DNA of 60,997 nt from Gallionellales bacterium RIFCSPLOWO2_02_FULL_57_47. Its GTDB lineage: Bacteria; Pseudomonadota; Gammaproteobacteria; Burkholderiales; Gallionellaceae. The translations under genes and the position numbers were made by a program. Shown one piece after another: positions 46,437 through 54,394 of this stretch (position 1 is the stretch's first letter; every line of letters starts with the position of its first letter). The notes beneath the pieces were generated by a model, which saw only the letters and a program-made list of their open reading frames with translations, was not told where the DNA came from and made no database searches. The stretch spans positions 1-60,997 of the forward strand of contig MGWZ01000012.1 of the NCBI GenBank assembly GCA_001801175.1, written 5' to 3'.

Positions 46437-46895
46437 ATGTCAGAAAACACGGTTGCAGATTTTTCCCTGCCCGCCACAGGCAATCATTCCTTCACTCTAT
46501 CCGGCGCGCGCGGCAAGCATCTGGTCATCTATTTTTATCCCAAGGACAATACCCCGGGCTGTTCGACCGAAGCGCAGCAATTTCGCGACCTGTATGCCGG
46601 GTTCAAGAAGGCGAATTGTGAGGTGGTGGGCATTTCGCGCGATAGCCTCAAGTCTCATGAAAATTTCAAGGCCAAATTCACGCTGCCGTTCGAGCTGCTT
46701 TCCGATGCAGATGAAACGGTATGCAATCTGTTCGGTGTGATCAAGCTGAAGAATATGTACGGCAAACAGGTGCGCGGCATCGAGCGCAGCACCTTTGTCC
46801 TCGATAAAAATGGCATACTTCGCCGTGAATGGCGCGGCCTCAAGGCCGACGGCCACGCGCAGGAAGTCCTGGATTTCGTCACCACCCTCAACTAA
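46437..46895 (+). CDS. bcp: Thioredoxin-dependent peroxiredoxin (Bcp/PrxQ)
   Basis: 152 residues from the ATG at 46437 ('MSENTVADFSLPATG'); an in-frame ATG at 46410 also exists. Reduces peroxides. The peroxidatic Cys42 is in 'YPKDNTPGCSTEAQQFRDLY'. The resolving Cys found five residues later in E. coli Bcp is absent (Gln here). Other cysteines (in 'KKANCEVV' and 'DETVCNLF') could serve, or the enzyme is a 1-Cys type. It lies 9 bp before the phoH-family gene and is probably co-transcribed. Confidence 0.93.
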   Translation: MSENTVADFSLPATGNHSFTLSGARGKHLVIYFYPKDNTPGCSTEAQQFRDLYAGFKKANCEVVGISRDSLKSHENFKAKFTLPFELLSDADETVCNLFGVIKLKNMYGKQVRGIERSTFVLDKNGILRREWRGLKADGHAQEVLDFVTTLN

Positions 46896-46904
46896 AGGAA
46901 CGTA

Positions 46905-48332
46905 ATGTCCCCACCCCCAAGCAAAAAATCAGCCAAGACGGAAAATAGTACCGACATCAAGTTTTTCGTGCTGGACACCAACGTATTGCTGCATGACCCG
47001 ACCAGCCTGTTCCGTTTCGAGGAACACGACATCTGCCTGCCGATGTTCGTACTGGAGGAACTGGACAACAAGAAAAAAGGCATGACCGAAGTCGCGCGCA
47101 ATGCGCGCCAGGCCAGCCGCTTTCTGGATGAAATCGTCAGCGATGCGCCGCACAAGATAGAGGAAGGCATCGCGCTGGAATCAGCCGCGCACAAGAACTG
47201 TACCGGAAGGCTGTACCTGCAGACCAGCTTCATCAAGCACGAACTGCCGCAGCATCTGGAGCTGGGCAAGGCGGACAACGCGATCCTCGGCGTGGTCATC
47301 GGCATGCAGAAGCTGTACCCGCAACGCTCGGTGATCCTGGTCTCCAAGGATATCAACATGCGCATCAAGGCGCGCGCGCTGGGGCTGGAGGCACAGGATT
47401 ATTTCAACGACAAGGTGCTGGAAGACACCGACCTGCTCTACAGCGGCGTGCTGCCGTTGCCGGACGATTTCTGGGACAGGCACGGCAAGGACATGAAGTC
47501 ATGGCAAAAGGAAGGCCACACCTATTACCAGATACGCGGCCCGCTGTGCGCGGCATTTTTTGTCAATCAATTCGTCTATCAGGAAAACGGCACGCCGTTT
47601 TACGCCGTGGTGCTGGAGCAGGATCAAACGACCGCATTGCTGCGCACGCTGACCGATTACACGCACAGCAAGAACAACGTGTGGGGCATCACCGCGCGCA
47701 ACCGCGAACAGAATTTCGTGCTCAACCTGCTGCTGAACCCGGAGATCGATTTCGTCACGCTGCTGGGGCAGGCGGGCACCGGAAAAACCCTGCTGACGCT
47801 GGCGGCCGGTTTAATGCAAACGCTGGAATCCAAGCTGTATACGGAAATCATCATTACCCGCGTGACAGTTCCGGTGGGTGAAGACATCGGTTTCCTCCCC
47901 GGCACCGAAGAAGAAAAGATGACGCCGTGGATGGGCGCGCTGGAAGACAACCTCGATGTGCTGACCAAGTCTGACGAGGAAGGCGGCGACTGGGGGCGCG
48001 CCGCAACCCGCGACCTGATCCGTTCGCGCATCAAGGTCAAATCGCTCAACTTCATGCGCGGACGCACTTTCCTCAACAAGTATCTGATCATCGACGAGGC
48101 GCAAAACCTCACGCCCAAGCAGATGAAGACGCTGGTGACCCGCGCCGGCCCCGGCACCAAGGTGGTGTGCATGGGCAACATCGCGCAGATCGACACGCCT
48201 TACCTCACCGAGGGCAGCTCCGGCCTGACTTATGTGGTGGATCGCTTCAAGGGCTGGGAGCACGGCGGCCATGTCACGCTGATGCGCGGCGAACGGTCAC
48301 GGCTGGCAGATTATGCAGGTGAGGTGTTGTAG
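46905..48332 (+). CDS. PIN-PhoH fusion ATPase (YlaK/PhoH2-type)
   Basis: 475 residues. The N-terminal PIN nuclease domain (about 18-150) begins '[20 protein letters not shown]' with Asp24, and contains '[14 protein letters not shown]' and '[12 protein letters not shown]'. The C-terminal PhoH ATPase (about 240-475) has Walker A '[19 protein letters not shown]', '[20 protein letters not shown]' and Walker B '[19 protein letters not shown]'. PhoH2-type proteins are sequence-specific RNA helicase/RNases in mycobacteria. AAAGGA precedes the ATG. It is widely conserved next to bcp in betaproteobacteria. Confidence 0.92.
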   Translation: MSPPPSKKSAKTENSTDIKFFVLDTNVLLHDPTSLFRFEEHDICLPMFVLEELDNKKKGMTEVARNARQASRFLDEIVSDAPHKIEEGIALESAAHKNCTGRLYLQTSFIKHELPQHLELGKADNAILGVVIGMQKLYPQRSVILVSKDINMRIKARALGLEAQDYFNDKVLEDTDLLYSGVLPLPDDFWDRHGKDMKSWQKEGHTYYQIRGPLCAAFFVNQFVYQENGTPFYAVVLEQDQTTALLRTLTDYTHSKNNVWGITARNREQNFVLNLLLNPEIDFVTLLGQAGTGKTLLTLAAGLMQTLESKLYTEIIITRVTVPVGEDIGFLPGTEEEKMTPWMGALEDNLDVLTKSDEEGGDWGRAATRDLIRSRIKVKSLNFMRGRTFLNKYLIIDEAQNLTPKQMKTLVTRAGPGTKVVCMGNIAQIDTPYLTEGSSGLTYVVDRFKGWEHGGHVTLMRGERSRLADYAGEVL

Positions 48333-48433
48333 GGGTTGTCGGGGCGATTCATGTTTTTCCCGATGGCCCAAAACCTACCGGATTACGTTTTTGCATCAAC
48401 TCCGCCGCACTTAAACTGGAAAATAAATAACTC

Positions 48434-48976
48434 ATGAAACTGCTCTTCGATCTATTCCCTGTCATTCTGTTTTTCGTTGCTTTCAAGTTTCAGGGCATTT
48501 ATGTCGCCACGGCAGTGGCGATCGCCGCCACTGTCGCCCAGATCATCTGGACAAAATTCCGGCACGGCAAGGTTGACACCATGCTATGGGTGAGCTTCGC
48601 CATCATCAGCGTGTTCGGCGGTGCCACGCTGCTGCTGCACGACGAGACGTTCATCAAGTGGAAACCGACCGTGCTGTACTGGATGTTCTCCGCCATCCTG
48701 CTGGTCTCGAATGTGCTGTTCAACAAAAACCTGATGCGCACGTTGCTGCAGGAAAAAATCGCGCTGCCGCTGCATATCTGGCACCGCCTCAATTTAAGCT
48801 GGAGCCTGTTTTTTGCGGTACTCGGATTTCTCAATCTGTATGTGGCGTTCAATTACTCCACCGATAGCTGGGTGAGTTTCAAGCTGTTCGGCTTCACCGC
48901 TCTGATGCTGGTATTTGTTCTGGCTCAGGGCGCATGGTTGTCGAAGTATGTCGACGAGAAAAAAGAAAACAACTGA
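48434..48976 (+). CDS. yciB: Intracellular septation protein A / YciB
   Basis: 180 residues, five to six membrane helices. It starts '[20 protein letters not shown]', the family signature, and includes '[20 protein letters not shown]' and '[20 protein letters not shown]'. It is needed for normal envelope and cell shape; biochemistry is unresolved. It starts the yciB-yciI-bolA-ppiC string, conserved in betaproteobacteria. Confidence 0.95.
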   Translation: MKLLFDLFPVILFFVAFKFQGIYVATAVAIAATVAQIIWTKFRHGKVDTMLWVSFAIISVFGGATLLLHDETFIKWKPTVLYWMFSAILLVSNVLFNKNLMRTLLQEKIALPLHIWHRLNLSWSLFFAVLGFLNLYVAFNYSTDSWVSFKLFGFTALMLVFVLAQGAWLSKYVDEKKENN

Positions 48977-48989
48977 TGGAGACTCTATA

Positions 48990-49292
48990 GTGTGGTATGC
49001 GATCATCGGGCATGACACTGCGGACAGTCTGGACAAACGCATGGCGGCACGCCCGGCGCATCTGGCGCGCTTGCAGGCATTGCAGGATGAAGGCCGGCTG
49101 TTGCTGGCAGGCCCCTTTCCTGCGGTGGATGCCATTGATCCGGGCGCGGCGGGCTACTCCGGCAGCCTGATCGTTGCCGAGTTTGCTTCGTTGCAGGCGG
49201 CCCGGGAATGGGCTGCATCCGACCCGTATGTCGCCACCGGCGTGTATGCGCAAACCACCGTGCAGCCGTTCAAAAAGGTATTGCCGGCATGA
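48990..49292 (+). CDS. yciI: YciI-family protein
   Basis: 100 residues from a GTG at 48990, preceded by GGAG 8 nt upstream. The YCII fold signature is present: '[20 protein letters not shown]', '[19 protein letters not shown]', '[20 protein letters not shown]', '[19 protein letters not shown]'. The conserved His/Asp pair suggests a dehydrochlorinase-like enzyme, role unknown. The stop overlaps the bolA start (ATGA). Confidence 0.93.
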   Translation: MWYAIIGHDTADSLDKRMAARPAHLARLQALQDEGRLLLAGPFPAVDAIDPGAAGYSGSLIVAEFASLQAAREWAASDPYVATGVYAQTTVQPFKKVLPA

Positions 49293-49555
49293 GTTCGCGC
49301 ATGGATATAATGCGCCAGCGCCTCGCCGCGCTCGCCCCTGTTTCGCTCGATATCATCGACGAAAGCCACAAGCACGCCGGACATGCCGGCGCGCGCGATG
49401 GCGGCGGGCATTATGTGTTGCGCATCGTCTCGGCGCAGTTTGCCGGAAAGAATACGATGGCGCGCCACCGTATGATATATTCCGCGCTGGGAGAAATGAT
49501 GAAGCGCGAAATACACGCGCTCAATATCCAGGCGCATACGCCGGATGAAATTTAA
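49289..49555 (+). CDS. bolA: BolA-family protein
   Basis: 88 residues. It has the BolA core '[20 protein letters not shown]' with the conserved His, '[18 protein letters not shown]' and '[20 protein letters not shown]'. BolA proteins pair with monothiol glutaredoxins in Fe-S trafficking and can act as transcriptional regulators. ATGA overlap with yciI; 31 bp before ppiC. Confidence 0.95.
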   Translation: MSSRMDIMRQRLAALAPVSLDIIDESHKHAGHAGARDGGGHYVLRIVSAQFAGKNTMARHRMIYSALGEMMKREIHALNIQAHTPDEI

Positions 49556-49586
49556 TTGTCAATTTATTATTGGAAGAGGACTCAGC

Positions 49587-50390
49587 ATGTATAAAACTGA
49601 AAAATTTGCAGCACTGAAATTTGCAGCACTGGCAATATTTGGCGCCCTGGCGATACATCCCGCTTACGCCGAAGAAAAATCAGCCGCCTTGGTGAACGGT
49701 ATTTCCATTCCGCAAGCGCGTCTCGAATTTCGCGTCAAAGCCGCCACCGCACAAGGGCAGGCAGACACCCCGGAATTGCGCAAGGCGATTCGGGAAGACA
49801 TGATCAACCTCGAAGTGCTGGCGCAAGAAGCCGCCAAAGCAGGGATGGACAAGAACCCCGATGTCATTCAACAAACCGAGATAGCCAGGCAGACGGTGCT
49901 GGCTGGCGCTTTTGTGCAGGATTACACCAGGAATCATCCTGTCAGCGAAGACCAGCTCAAACAGGAATATGACAAGCTGAAAGCCAATCTCGGCAAAAAT
50001 GAATATAACGCTCGCCACATTCTGGTGGAAACCGAAGCCGAGGCGAAGGCCATCATCGCGCAGCTCGGCAAGAAGGGCAATTTTGACAAGATTGCCAAAG
50101 AGAAGTCCAAGGATGCCGGCTCTGCGGGACGCGGCGGCTCATTGAACTGGGCGGTGCCAAGCAACTTCGTTGCACCGTTTGCCAACGCACTGACCACCCT
50201 GAAAAAGGGCGCATACACCAAAGAACCGGTACAAACGCAATTCGGCTGGCACGTCATCAAGCTGGACGATGTGCGCGAACTGAACGCGCCTCCATTTGAT
50301 GATGTCAAGCCGCAAATACATCAACGCCTGACGCAGCAATCCATCCAGGGAATCATTAACGACCTGCGCAGCAAAGCCAAGATCGAGTAA
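49587..50390 (+). CDS. Periplasmic parvulin-type peptidyl-prolyl isomerase (PpiC/SurA-like)
   Basis: 267 residues from the ATG at 49587 with GAGGA upstream. Signal peptide residues 1-28 end 'HPAYA'. A SurA-N-like helical region (30-125) is followed by the parvulin domain (about 130-235): 'EYNARHILVETEAEAKAIIA', 'AKEKSKDAGSAGRGGSLNWA', 'KEPVQTQFGWHVIKLDDVRE'. It folds outer-membrane proteins. Inside the signal peptide a 15-bp tandem duplication (AAATTTGCAGCACTG twice) encodes 'KFAALKFAAL'. A terminator follows. Confidence 0.93.
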   Translation: MYKTEKFAALKFAALAIFGALAIHPAYAEEKSAALVNGISIPQARLEFRVKAATAQGQADTPELRKAIREDMINLEVLAQEAAKAGMDKNPDVIQQTEIARQTVLAGAFVQDYTRNHPVSEDQLKQEYDKLKANLGKNEYNARHILVETEAEAKAIIAQLGKKGNFDKIAKEKSKDAGSAGRGGSLNWAVPSNFVAPFANALTTLKKGAYTKEPVQTQFGWHVIKLDDVRELNAPPFDDVKPQIHQRLTQQSIQGIINDLRSKAKIE

Positions 50391-50417
50391 TTGCTGATCG
50401 CGTTACGCAGCAAATTA

Positions 50418-50448
50418 AAAGGGCGCTTCTTCGAGAGTGCCCTTTTTC
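50418..50448 (+). terminator. Rho-independent terminator after ppiC
   Basis: AGGGCGCT (50420-50427) and AGTGCCCT (50436-50443) pair, with one G-U, and are followed by T5. It closes the yciB-yciI-bolA-ppiC unit. Confidence 0.85.
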
Positions 50449-50500
50449 TATTCCTCATCGTCGCCATACACCTCTCAATGACGATTTAACCAGTCCTTTC

Positions 50501-51040
50501 CTAAGCCACAGACCAATCCAGTTCCACCCATGCGCAATTGGCGATGCTGCCGCGTACGATTTGTTCCGGGTCATCTGCTGTCAAGGCCAGCGCCGCGAGT
50601 ATCGGGTTTTCGTGGGATACCGCCAGCACTTTCCCGACCGGGTGGCGTGCGGCGATTTCGTCCATGAAGCCGCGCAGGCGTTCCATCTGTTCCAGAAACG
50701 ATTCCCCACAATCCGGTTTGATTCGCAATGGGTCGGTGTATACCAGATCGACAAACACATCCACCGGCAGCCCATCCATTCCGGTTCGGCGTTCATTTAT
50801 GCGTGCATCAATATGCAGCGGGCAGGCGTGGTGGCGCAGCAGAATCTTCGCGGTTTGCTGGGCGCGCGGAAATTCGGAAGCATAAGCATGGGTGAAGTGC
50901 GCCGCACGCAATTCAATTGACGCAGCCTCGGCCTGCGCCCTGCCCCGCTCCGTCAGGTTTACAGGCCGTGCGGGATCATCGTTGATGCGGTGGGCGACAT
51001 TCGCTTCGCTCTCGCCATGGCGGATCAGAAGTAATTTCAT
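50501..51040 (-). CDS. Histidine phosphatase family protein
   Basis: 179 residues. Catalytic 'LLLIRHGESEANVAHRI' has the phosphorylated His in RHG; 'ASEFPRAQQTAKILL' has the conserved Arg; 'KVLAVSHENPILAAL' provides the second His. It belongs to the phosphoglycerate-mutase-like branch; substrate not assignable. It is monocistronic, followed on its 5' side by a long inverted repeat. Confidence 0.9.
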   Translation of the reverse strand: MKLLLIRHGESEANVAHRINDDPARPVNLTERGRAQAEAASIELRAAHFTHAYASEFPRAQQTAKILLRHHACPLHIDARINERRTGMDGLPVDVFVDLVYTDPLRIKPDCGESFLEQMERLRGFMDEIAARHPVGKVLAVSHENPILAALALTADDPEQIVRGSIANCAWVELDWSVA

Positions 51041-51089
51041 GACGGTCTCTTTCAGTACAATTCCATTTCCCGATTAATAGAGCAGTAAC

Positions 51090-51195
51090 GTAGGGCGGGT
51101 TCCACCCGCCAGATATAGCCATCTGGCATAGCCAGTGAAAATCGTAGGGTGCATTCCATGCACCAATTGCAATGGTGCATGGAATGCACCCTACA
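51090..51195. repeat. Double inverted repeat with GTAGGGYG arms
   Basis: CGTAGGGCGGG...CCCGCC and TAGCCATCTGGCATAGCC hairpins are followed by a near-perfect palindrome, GTAGGGTGCATTCCATGCAC at 51144 and its complement ending at 51194. It sits between the histidine phosphatase and yceH genes. Confidence 0.8.
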
Positions 51196-51240
51196 TGGTT
51201 ATTGTTGTATTAAAAAATAAATGGAATGGATGCGTAGATC

Positions 51241-51918
51241 CTATCCGGCTGAAACGCCCAGCTCCGCGCACAGCCTGACTATCATCGACCGCAGCTCGCT
51301 TACCTCCGCTTCGAGCCTGGCGACGTTGGCCTTGAGCGCGGCGATTTCGCCCACCGTCACATCGCCCGAAGGTGTCGCAGATGCCGCTCTTGCGGACACG
51401 CTTTCCTCAATGACTGGTGCGCCGGAGAGCAGGTGCATCCAGCGGTTTTCGCGCGAGCCGGGCTGGCGTGGCAACTCCGCCACCAGGCCACCCGCCGCAC
51501 GCTCGGCCAGCTCGACCAGAAAACTTTCGACCGAAGAAATGTCCGCGAACTTGTGCAACCGCTCGCAATTGAGGCGCAACTCCCCCGCCGTCTGCGGACC
51601 ACGCAACATCAGCATGGCCAGCAGGGCGGTGGACTGGGTGGGGATGTGCAGCACCCGTTCGATGTTGTGCCCGTAACGCGACGCCCTCCCCCCGCTGGTT
51701 TCCACGATCAGCGACAACCCCCTCAGGCTATCCAGCGCCACCAGCACTTCAGATTCCGAAGCCTCGAGAACCGGGTCGCGGCTGCTCTTCTGGTTGCAGC
51801 CGGAAACCAGCGAGTTCAGCGTCAGCGGATAAGAGTCCGGCACCGTGCGCTGCTTCTCGGCGAGCACGCCGAGGACGCGGGTTTCGAGGAGGGAGAGAAT
51901 GGGGAGTGTGGTGGGCAT
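51241..51918 (-). CDS. YceH family (DUF480) winged-helix protein
   Basis: 225 residues. The UPF0502 pattern is clear: 'LETRVLGVLAEKQRTVPDSY', 'LTLNSLVSGCNQKSSRDPVL', 'VETSGGRASRYGHNIERVL', 'LLAMLMLRGPQTAGELRLNC'. The C-terminal coiled coil ('LKANVARLEAEVSELRSMI') suggests oligomerisation. Two winged-helix domains are known from structures in the family; function unknown. Confidence 0.93.
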   Translation of the reverse strand: MPTTLPILSLLETRVLGVLAEKQRTVPDSYPLTLNSLVSGCNQKSSRDPVLEASESEVLVALDSLRGLSLIVETSGGRASRYGHNIERVLHIPTQSTALLAMLMLRGPQTAGELRLNCERLHKFADISSVESFLVELAERAAGGLVAELPRQPGSRENRWMHLLSGAPVIEESVSARAASATPSGDVTVGEIAALKANVARLEAEVSELRSMIVRLCAELGVSAG

Positions 51919-51946
51919 AATTTATCTTCGTGTATTAAAAATCCGT

Positions 51947-52036
51947 TCGCCCTGAGCTTGTCGAAGGGCATTGGGCGAGTGGCTGGTGGTTCGACAAGGC
52001 CTTTAGTCCTGAGCGAAGTAGAAGAGTCACCACGAA
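51947..52036. repeat. Palindromic repeat (CGCCCTGAGCTTGTCGAAGG family)
   Basis: CCGTTCGCCCTGAGCTTGTC and GTTCGACAAGGC...CACCACGAACGG form the arms. Second copy of the family seen at 3545-3667. It separates yceH and djlA, both on the minus strand. Confidence 0.7.
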
Positions 52037-52066
52037 CGGTTGAACATCATTAGCGTTAAAGGAAAA

Positions 52067-52840
52067 TCAAATATTCCTGCTCTTCTTGACCATGTCGTAG
52101 GCAAGCTGGATTTCTTTCGCCTGCTCGGTTGCCATTGCAATCATGTCCTCCGGCACGCCCTGCCCCATCAACTTGTCCGGGTGGTACTGGCTCATCAGCT
52201 TGCGGTAGGCGCGCTTGACCTCCGCGTCGGTGCTGTCTTTATTCACGCCCAGGGCCTTGTAGGCATCGTCCAGTGCTGCGGCTGTGGTGACCTTCCCCCC
52301 GCCGAAATGGGACTGATTCAGCACCATCTCGATCATCTGTTTGAACGCGTCCGGGCCATATCCCAGATGGCCGGCGATCTCGGTGAGCAACGCTTCTTCA
52401 GCCGGATGAAAATGTCCGTCCGCCAGCGCCATCACGATCAGGTAAGCCAGCAACACCTCCCGCAGATTCTTCGTGTGCCCGCAAACCGATATGAACCGCC
52501 GGCAGGCCGGATAGATGTCAAACGCCGGGTCGGCGCCCTGCTTGAACAACTTGATCGCCTGCTCGCGATGCGTCTCTGTCATGCCCAGTTTCTGCATGAA
52601 CTGCTCGACATGATCGATCTCTTCCCGAGAGACACGCCCATCGGCCTTGGCCAGCTTGCCCATCGAGACGAACACCGTCTCCAGGAACACAGCCTGGCGC
52701 AGCGCATTCTGCAACGGGTTCATCCCGCCGGAACCATACACCCTGATGCGGTCGATAAACGACCCGATGAACAGGCCGAGCAGCGCACCAAAGATGCCGA
52801 AAAAGTAATAACCTGCAATGACACCGATGATCTTGAACAC
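52067..52840 (-). CDS. djlA: DjlA-type membrane-anchored J-domain co-chaperone
   Basis: 257 residues. One N-terminal membrane segment (about 4-28, glycine-rich) is followed by a TerB-like helical domain ('GKLAKADGRVSREEIDHVEQ', 'LADGHFHPAEEALLTEIAGH') and a C-terminal J domain ('YKALGVNKDSTDAEVKRAYR', with HPD in 'SQYHPDKLMGQG'). DjlA stimulates DnaK at the inner membrane. The arrangement is the standard one for DjlA. A palindromic repeat lies immediately upstream. Confidence 0.94.
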   Translation of the reverse strand: MFKIIGVIAGYYFFGIFGALLGLFIGSFIDRIRVYGSGGMNPLQNALRQAVFLETVFVSMGKLAKADGRVSREEIDHVEQFMQKLGMTETHREQAIKLFKQGADPAFDIYPACRRFISVCGHTKNLREVLLAYLIVMALADGHFHPAEEALLTEIAGHLGYGPDAFKQMIEMVLNQSHFGGGKVTTAAALDDAYKALGVNKDSTDAEVKRAYRKLMSQYHPDKLMGQGVPEDMIAMATEQAKEIQLAYDMVKKSRNI

Positions 52841-52886
52841 AGCAACTCCAGAAAAAAATTAACCCAAATAAACCATTAGCCACAAT

Positions 52887-52990
52887 ATCCCCTCCCCCAT
52901 GCAGGGGGAGGGTTAGGGAGGGGGTAGAAACTCAGCTCTCCCCGCTGTTCTACCCCCATCCTAGCCTTCCCCCTGCAAGGGGGAAGGGAC
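52887..52990. repeat. Paired palindromic GC-rich repeat
   Basis: CCCCTCCCCCATGCAGGGGG and TTCCCCCTGCAAGGGGGAAG hairpins, each with a GGGTTAGGGAGGGGGTA-type arm, face each other across about 24 bp, as at 7531-7640. It lies between divergent djlA and the RHH antitoxin gene. Confidence 0.75.
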
Positions 52991-53105
52991 GTATCTAAAA
53001 AGGCGCGCATTATACCTGCACCGCCGTGTCTACCCTCCGCGTCCGGCCAATTGACGAAACAGCATCAAGGTGTTACTTTGGTGTCACTTTTGCAAGGAGA
53101 TCATC

Positions 53106-53432
53106 ATGGCAGCCACCACCACGCTGAAACTACCCGAAGAACTGAAAGCGCGCATCGCATCCGCCGCACAGGCATCCGGCAGAACCCCGCACGCCTTCAT
53201 GATTGAAGCGCTTGAAGTGCAAGCCCACCTGGCCGAAATGCGGCAATCATTCATCAATGACGCAATCTCCTCTGCCGCCGAGGTAGATACAGGCGGCGCA
53301 CTCTACGCAATGGAAGATGTGCAGGCATACATTCTGGCCCGCACTTCAAGAAAGACAGCGAAACGCCCCAAGCCCATCGTTCGCACTGACGCGAAGAACC
53401 AACCCCGCACGACTAAACGCACCGCACGCTGA
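53106..53432 (+). CDS. RHH-type antitoxin
   Basis: 108 residues from the ATG at 53106 with AAGGAG upstream. The first 45 residues form a ribbon-helix-helix: 'TTTLKLPEELKARIASAAQA' then 'SGRTPHAFMIEALEVQ'. The middle ('AVHLAEM'-like helix and 'MEDVQAYILAR') is helical and the last 40 residues are strongly basic ('SRKTAKRPKPIVRTDAKN'), longer than usual in ParD/CopG antitoxins. It is 4 bp before the ParE-type toxin gene and should neutralise it and repress the operon. Confidence 0.88.
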   Translation: MAATTTLKLPEELKARIASAAQASGRTPHAFMIEALEVQAHLAEMRQSFINDAISSAAEVDTGGALYAMEDVQAYILARTSRKTAKRPKPIVRTDAKNQPRTTKRTAR

Positions 53433-53436
53433 TTCC

Positions 53437-53730
53437 ATGCCCAAGGTGCATTTCACAAAACAGGCACTGTCCGACCTCGAACGTATATTCCAATTTCTCG
53501 AACAAGAAGCACTGGACTTCGCCATCACGGCCGGTAAAGAGATCGTCGATGCCACCTCGATATTGCAGCGCCACCCCCTGATCGGACGCCCGGCCCCGCA
53601 CAACCTGCGCGAACTCGTCATTTCGAAAGGACGTTCCGGTTACGTGGCGATGTATCGCTTCCTGCCTGCAAAAGACCGTATCGACATCCTCGCCATCCGC
53701 CACCAGCGCGAATGCGGTTTCATCGATTGA
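53437..53730 (+). CDS. ParE/RelE-superfamily toxin
   Basis: 97 residues from the ATG at 53437. The fold pattern is 'VHFTKQALSDLERIFQFLEQ', then 'LQRHPLIGRPAPHNLRELVI', 'GYVAMYRFLPAKDRIDILAI' and 'RHQRECGF'. ParE toxins poison gyrase, RelE toxins cut mRNA on ribosomes; the missing RelE catalytic set favours a ParE-like role. It forms a complete module with the preceding antitoxin gene. Confidence 0.9.
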   Translation: MPKVHFTKQALSDLERIFQFLEQEALDFAITAGKEIVDATSILQRHPLIGRPAPHNLRELVISKGRSGYVAMYRFLPAKDRIDILAIRHQRECGFID

Positions 53731-53808
53731 ATGCGTGCAGCCATACCCCTCACATTGGCCTTTACAACCCCCTGAACAATACAACTGCCGCAAGTTCGAT
53801 TCCCGCAT

Positions 53809-53947
53809 CTAGGGAAACGCAGATTAAATCGTCATTGCGAGGAGCGTAGCGACGTGGCAATCCAGAAGTTCGTTTGATATCAAACAACTGGATTGCCACG
53901 CTTCGCTCGCAATGACGGATTGAGTGAATAAATCGGCGTTTCCCTAG
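53809..53947. repeat. 139-bp near-perfect palindrome with 12-bp terminal inverted repeats
   Basis: CTAGGGAAACGC (53809-53820) and GCGTTTCCCTAG (53936-53947) are perfect inverted ends. Inside, CGTCATTGCGAGGAGCG...GTGGCAATCCAG pairs with CTGGATTGCCACG...CTCGCAATGACG around a centre TTTGATATCAAA. A half copy lies at 36745-36790. 53948-54233 shows nothing else recognisable. Confidence 0.8.
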
Positions 53948-54233
53948 TCAAAAAAGACTATTCTCAAACACTGAAATCGCGTGTATGTTCAGCAATCACT
54001 GAAAAGCTGGATAGCATGCAAAATCGATTGTTATTTGTTTCATGCAAATATCAATAATCGAATGGCTGGCCGATAGAAAAAAGGGGCGCCACCACCGGCA
54101 GCAGTACTTGTTCAAGGGGAATCACATGTCACCTTTAACGCCTGCAATCCGCTTCGCACAGCGACTGCCCGCACCAGCCCGGACGGGCACGCGATGAGCC
54201 CGGAATTAACATGTACGGACATGCGCTGCCCAC

Positions 54234-54371
54234 CTGCCGGCGAAGACCGCGCGCATCCGCAACAGCCCCGGTTTCGTTATACACATTCAATGCTGCTCCA
54301 ATAATGTCGTTGCGCACCTGACTCAACCCGCCAGGCAGAACGTATTCAGAATATTGTTTTTCGTTGTTCAA
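54234..54371 (-). pseudogene. Possible remnant of a GxxExxY-family gene
   Basis: On the minus strand the frame from TTG 54371 reads 'LSQVRNDIIGAALNVYNETG', which resembles the N-terminal 'xxIIGAAxxVHxxLG' of GxxExxY proteins. The similarity then stops, with a hint that the next residues continue in another frame ('GLL'). No proper start or domain remains. This is a weak call based on about 20 residues. Confidence 0.25.
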
Positions 54372-54394
54372 CTACCACCAGGGAGGCGAATAAA

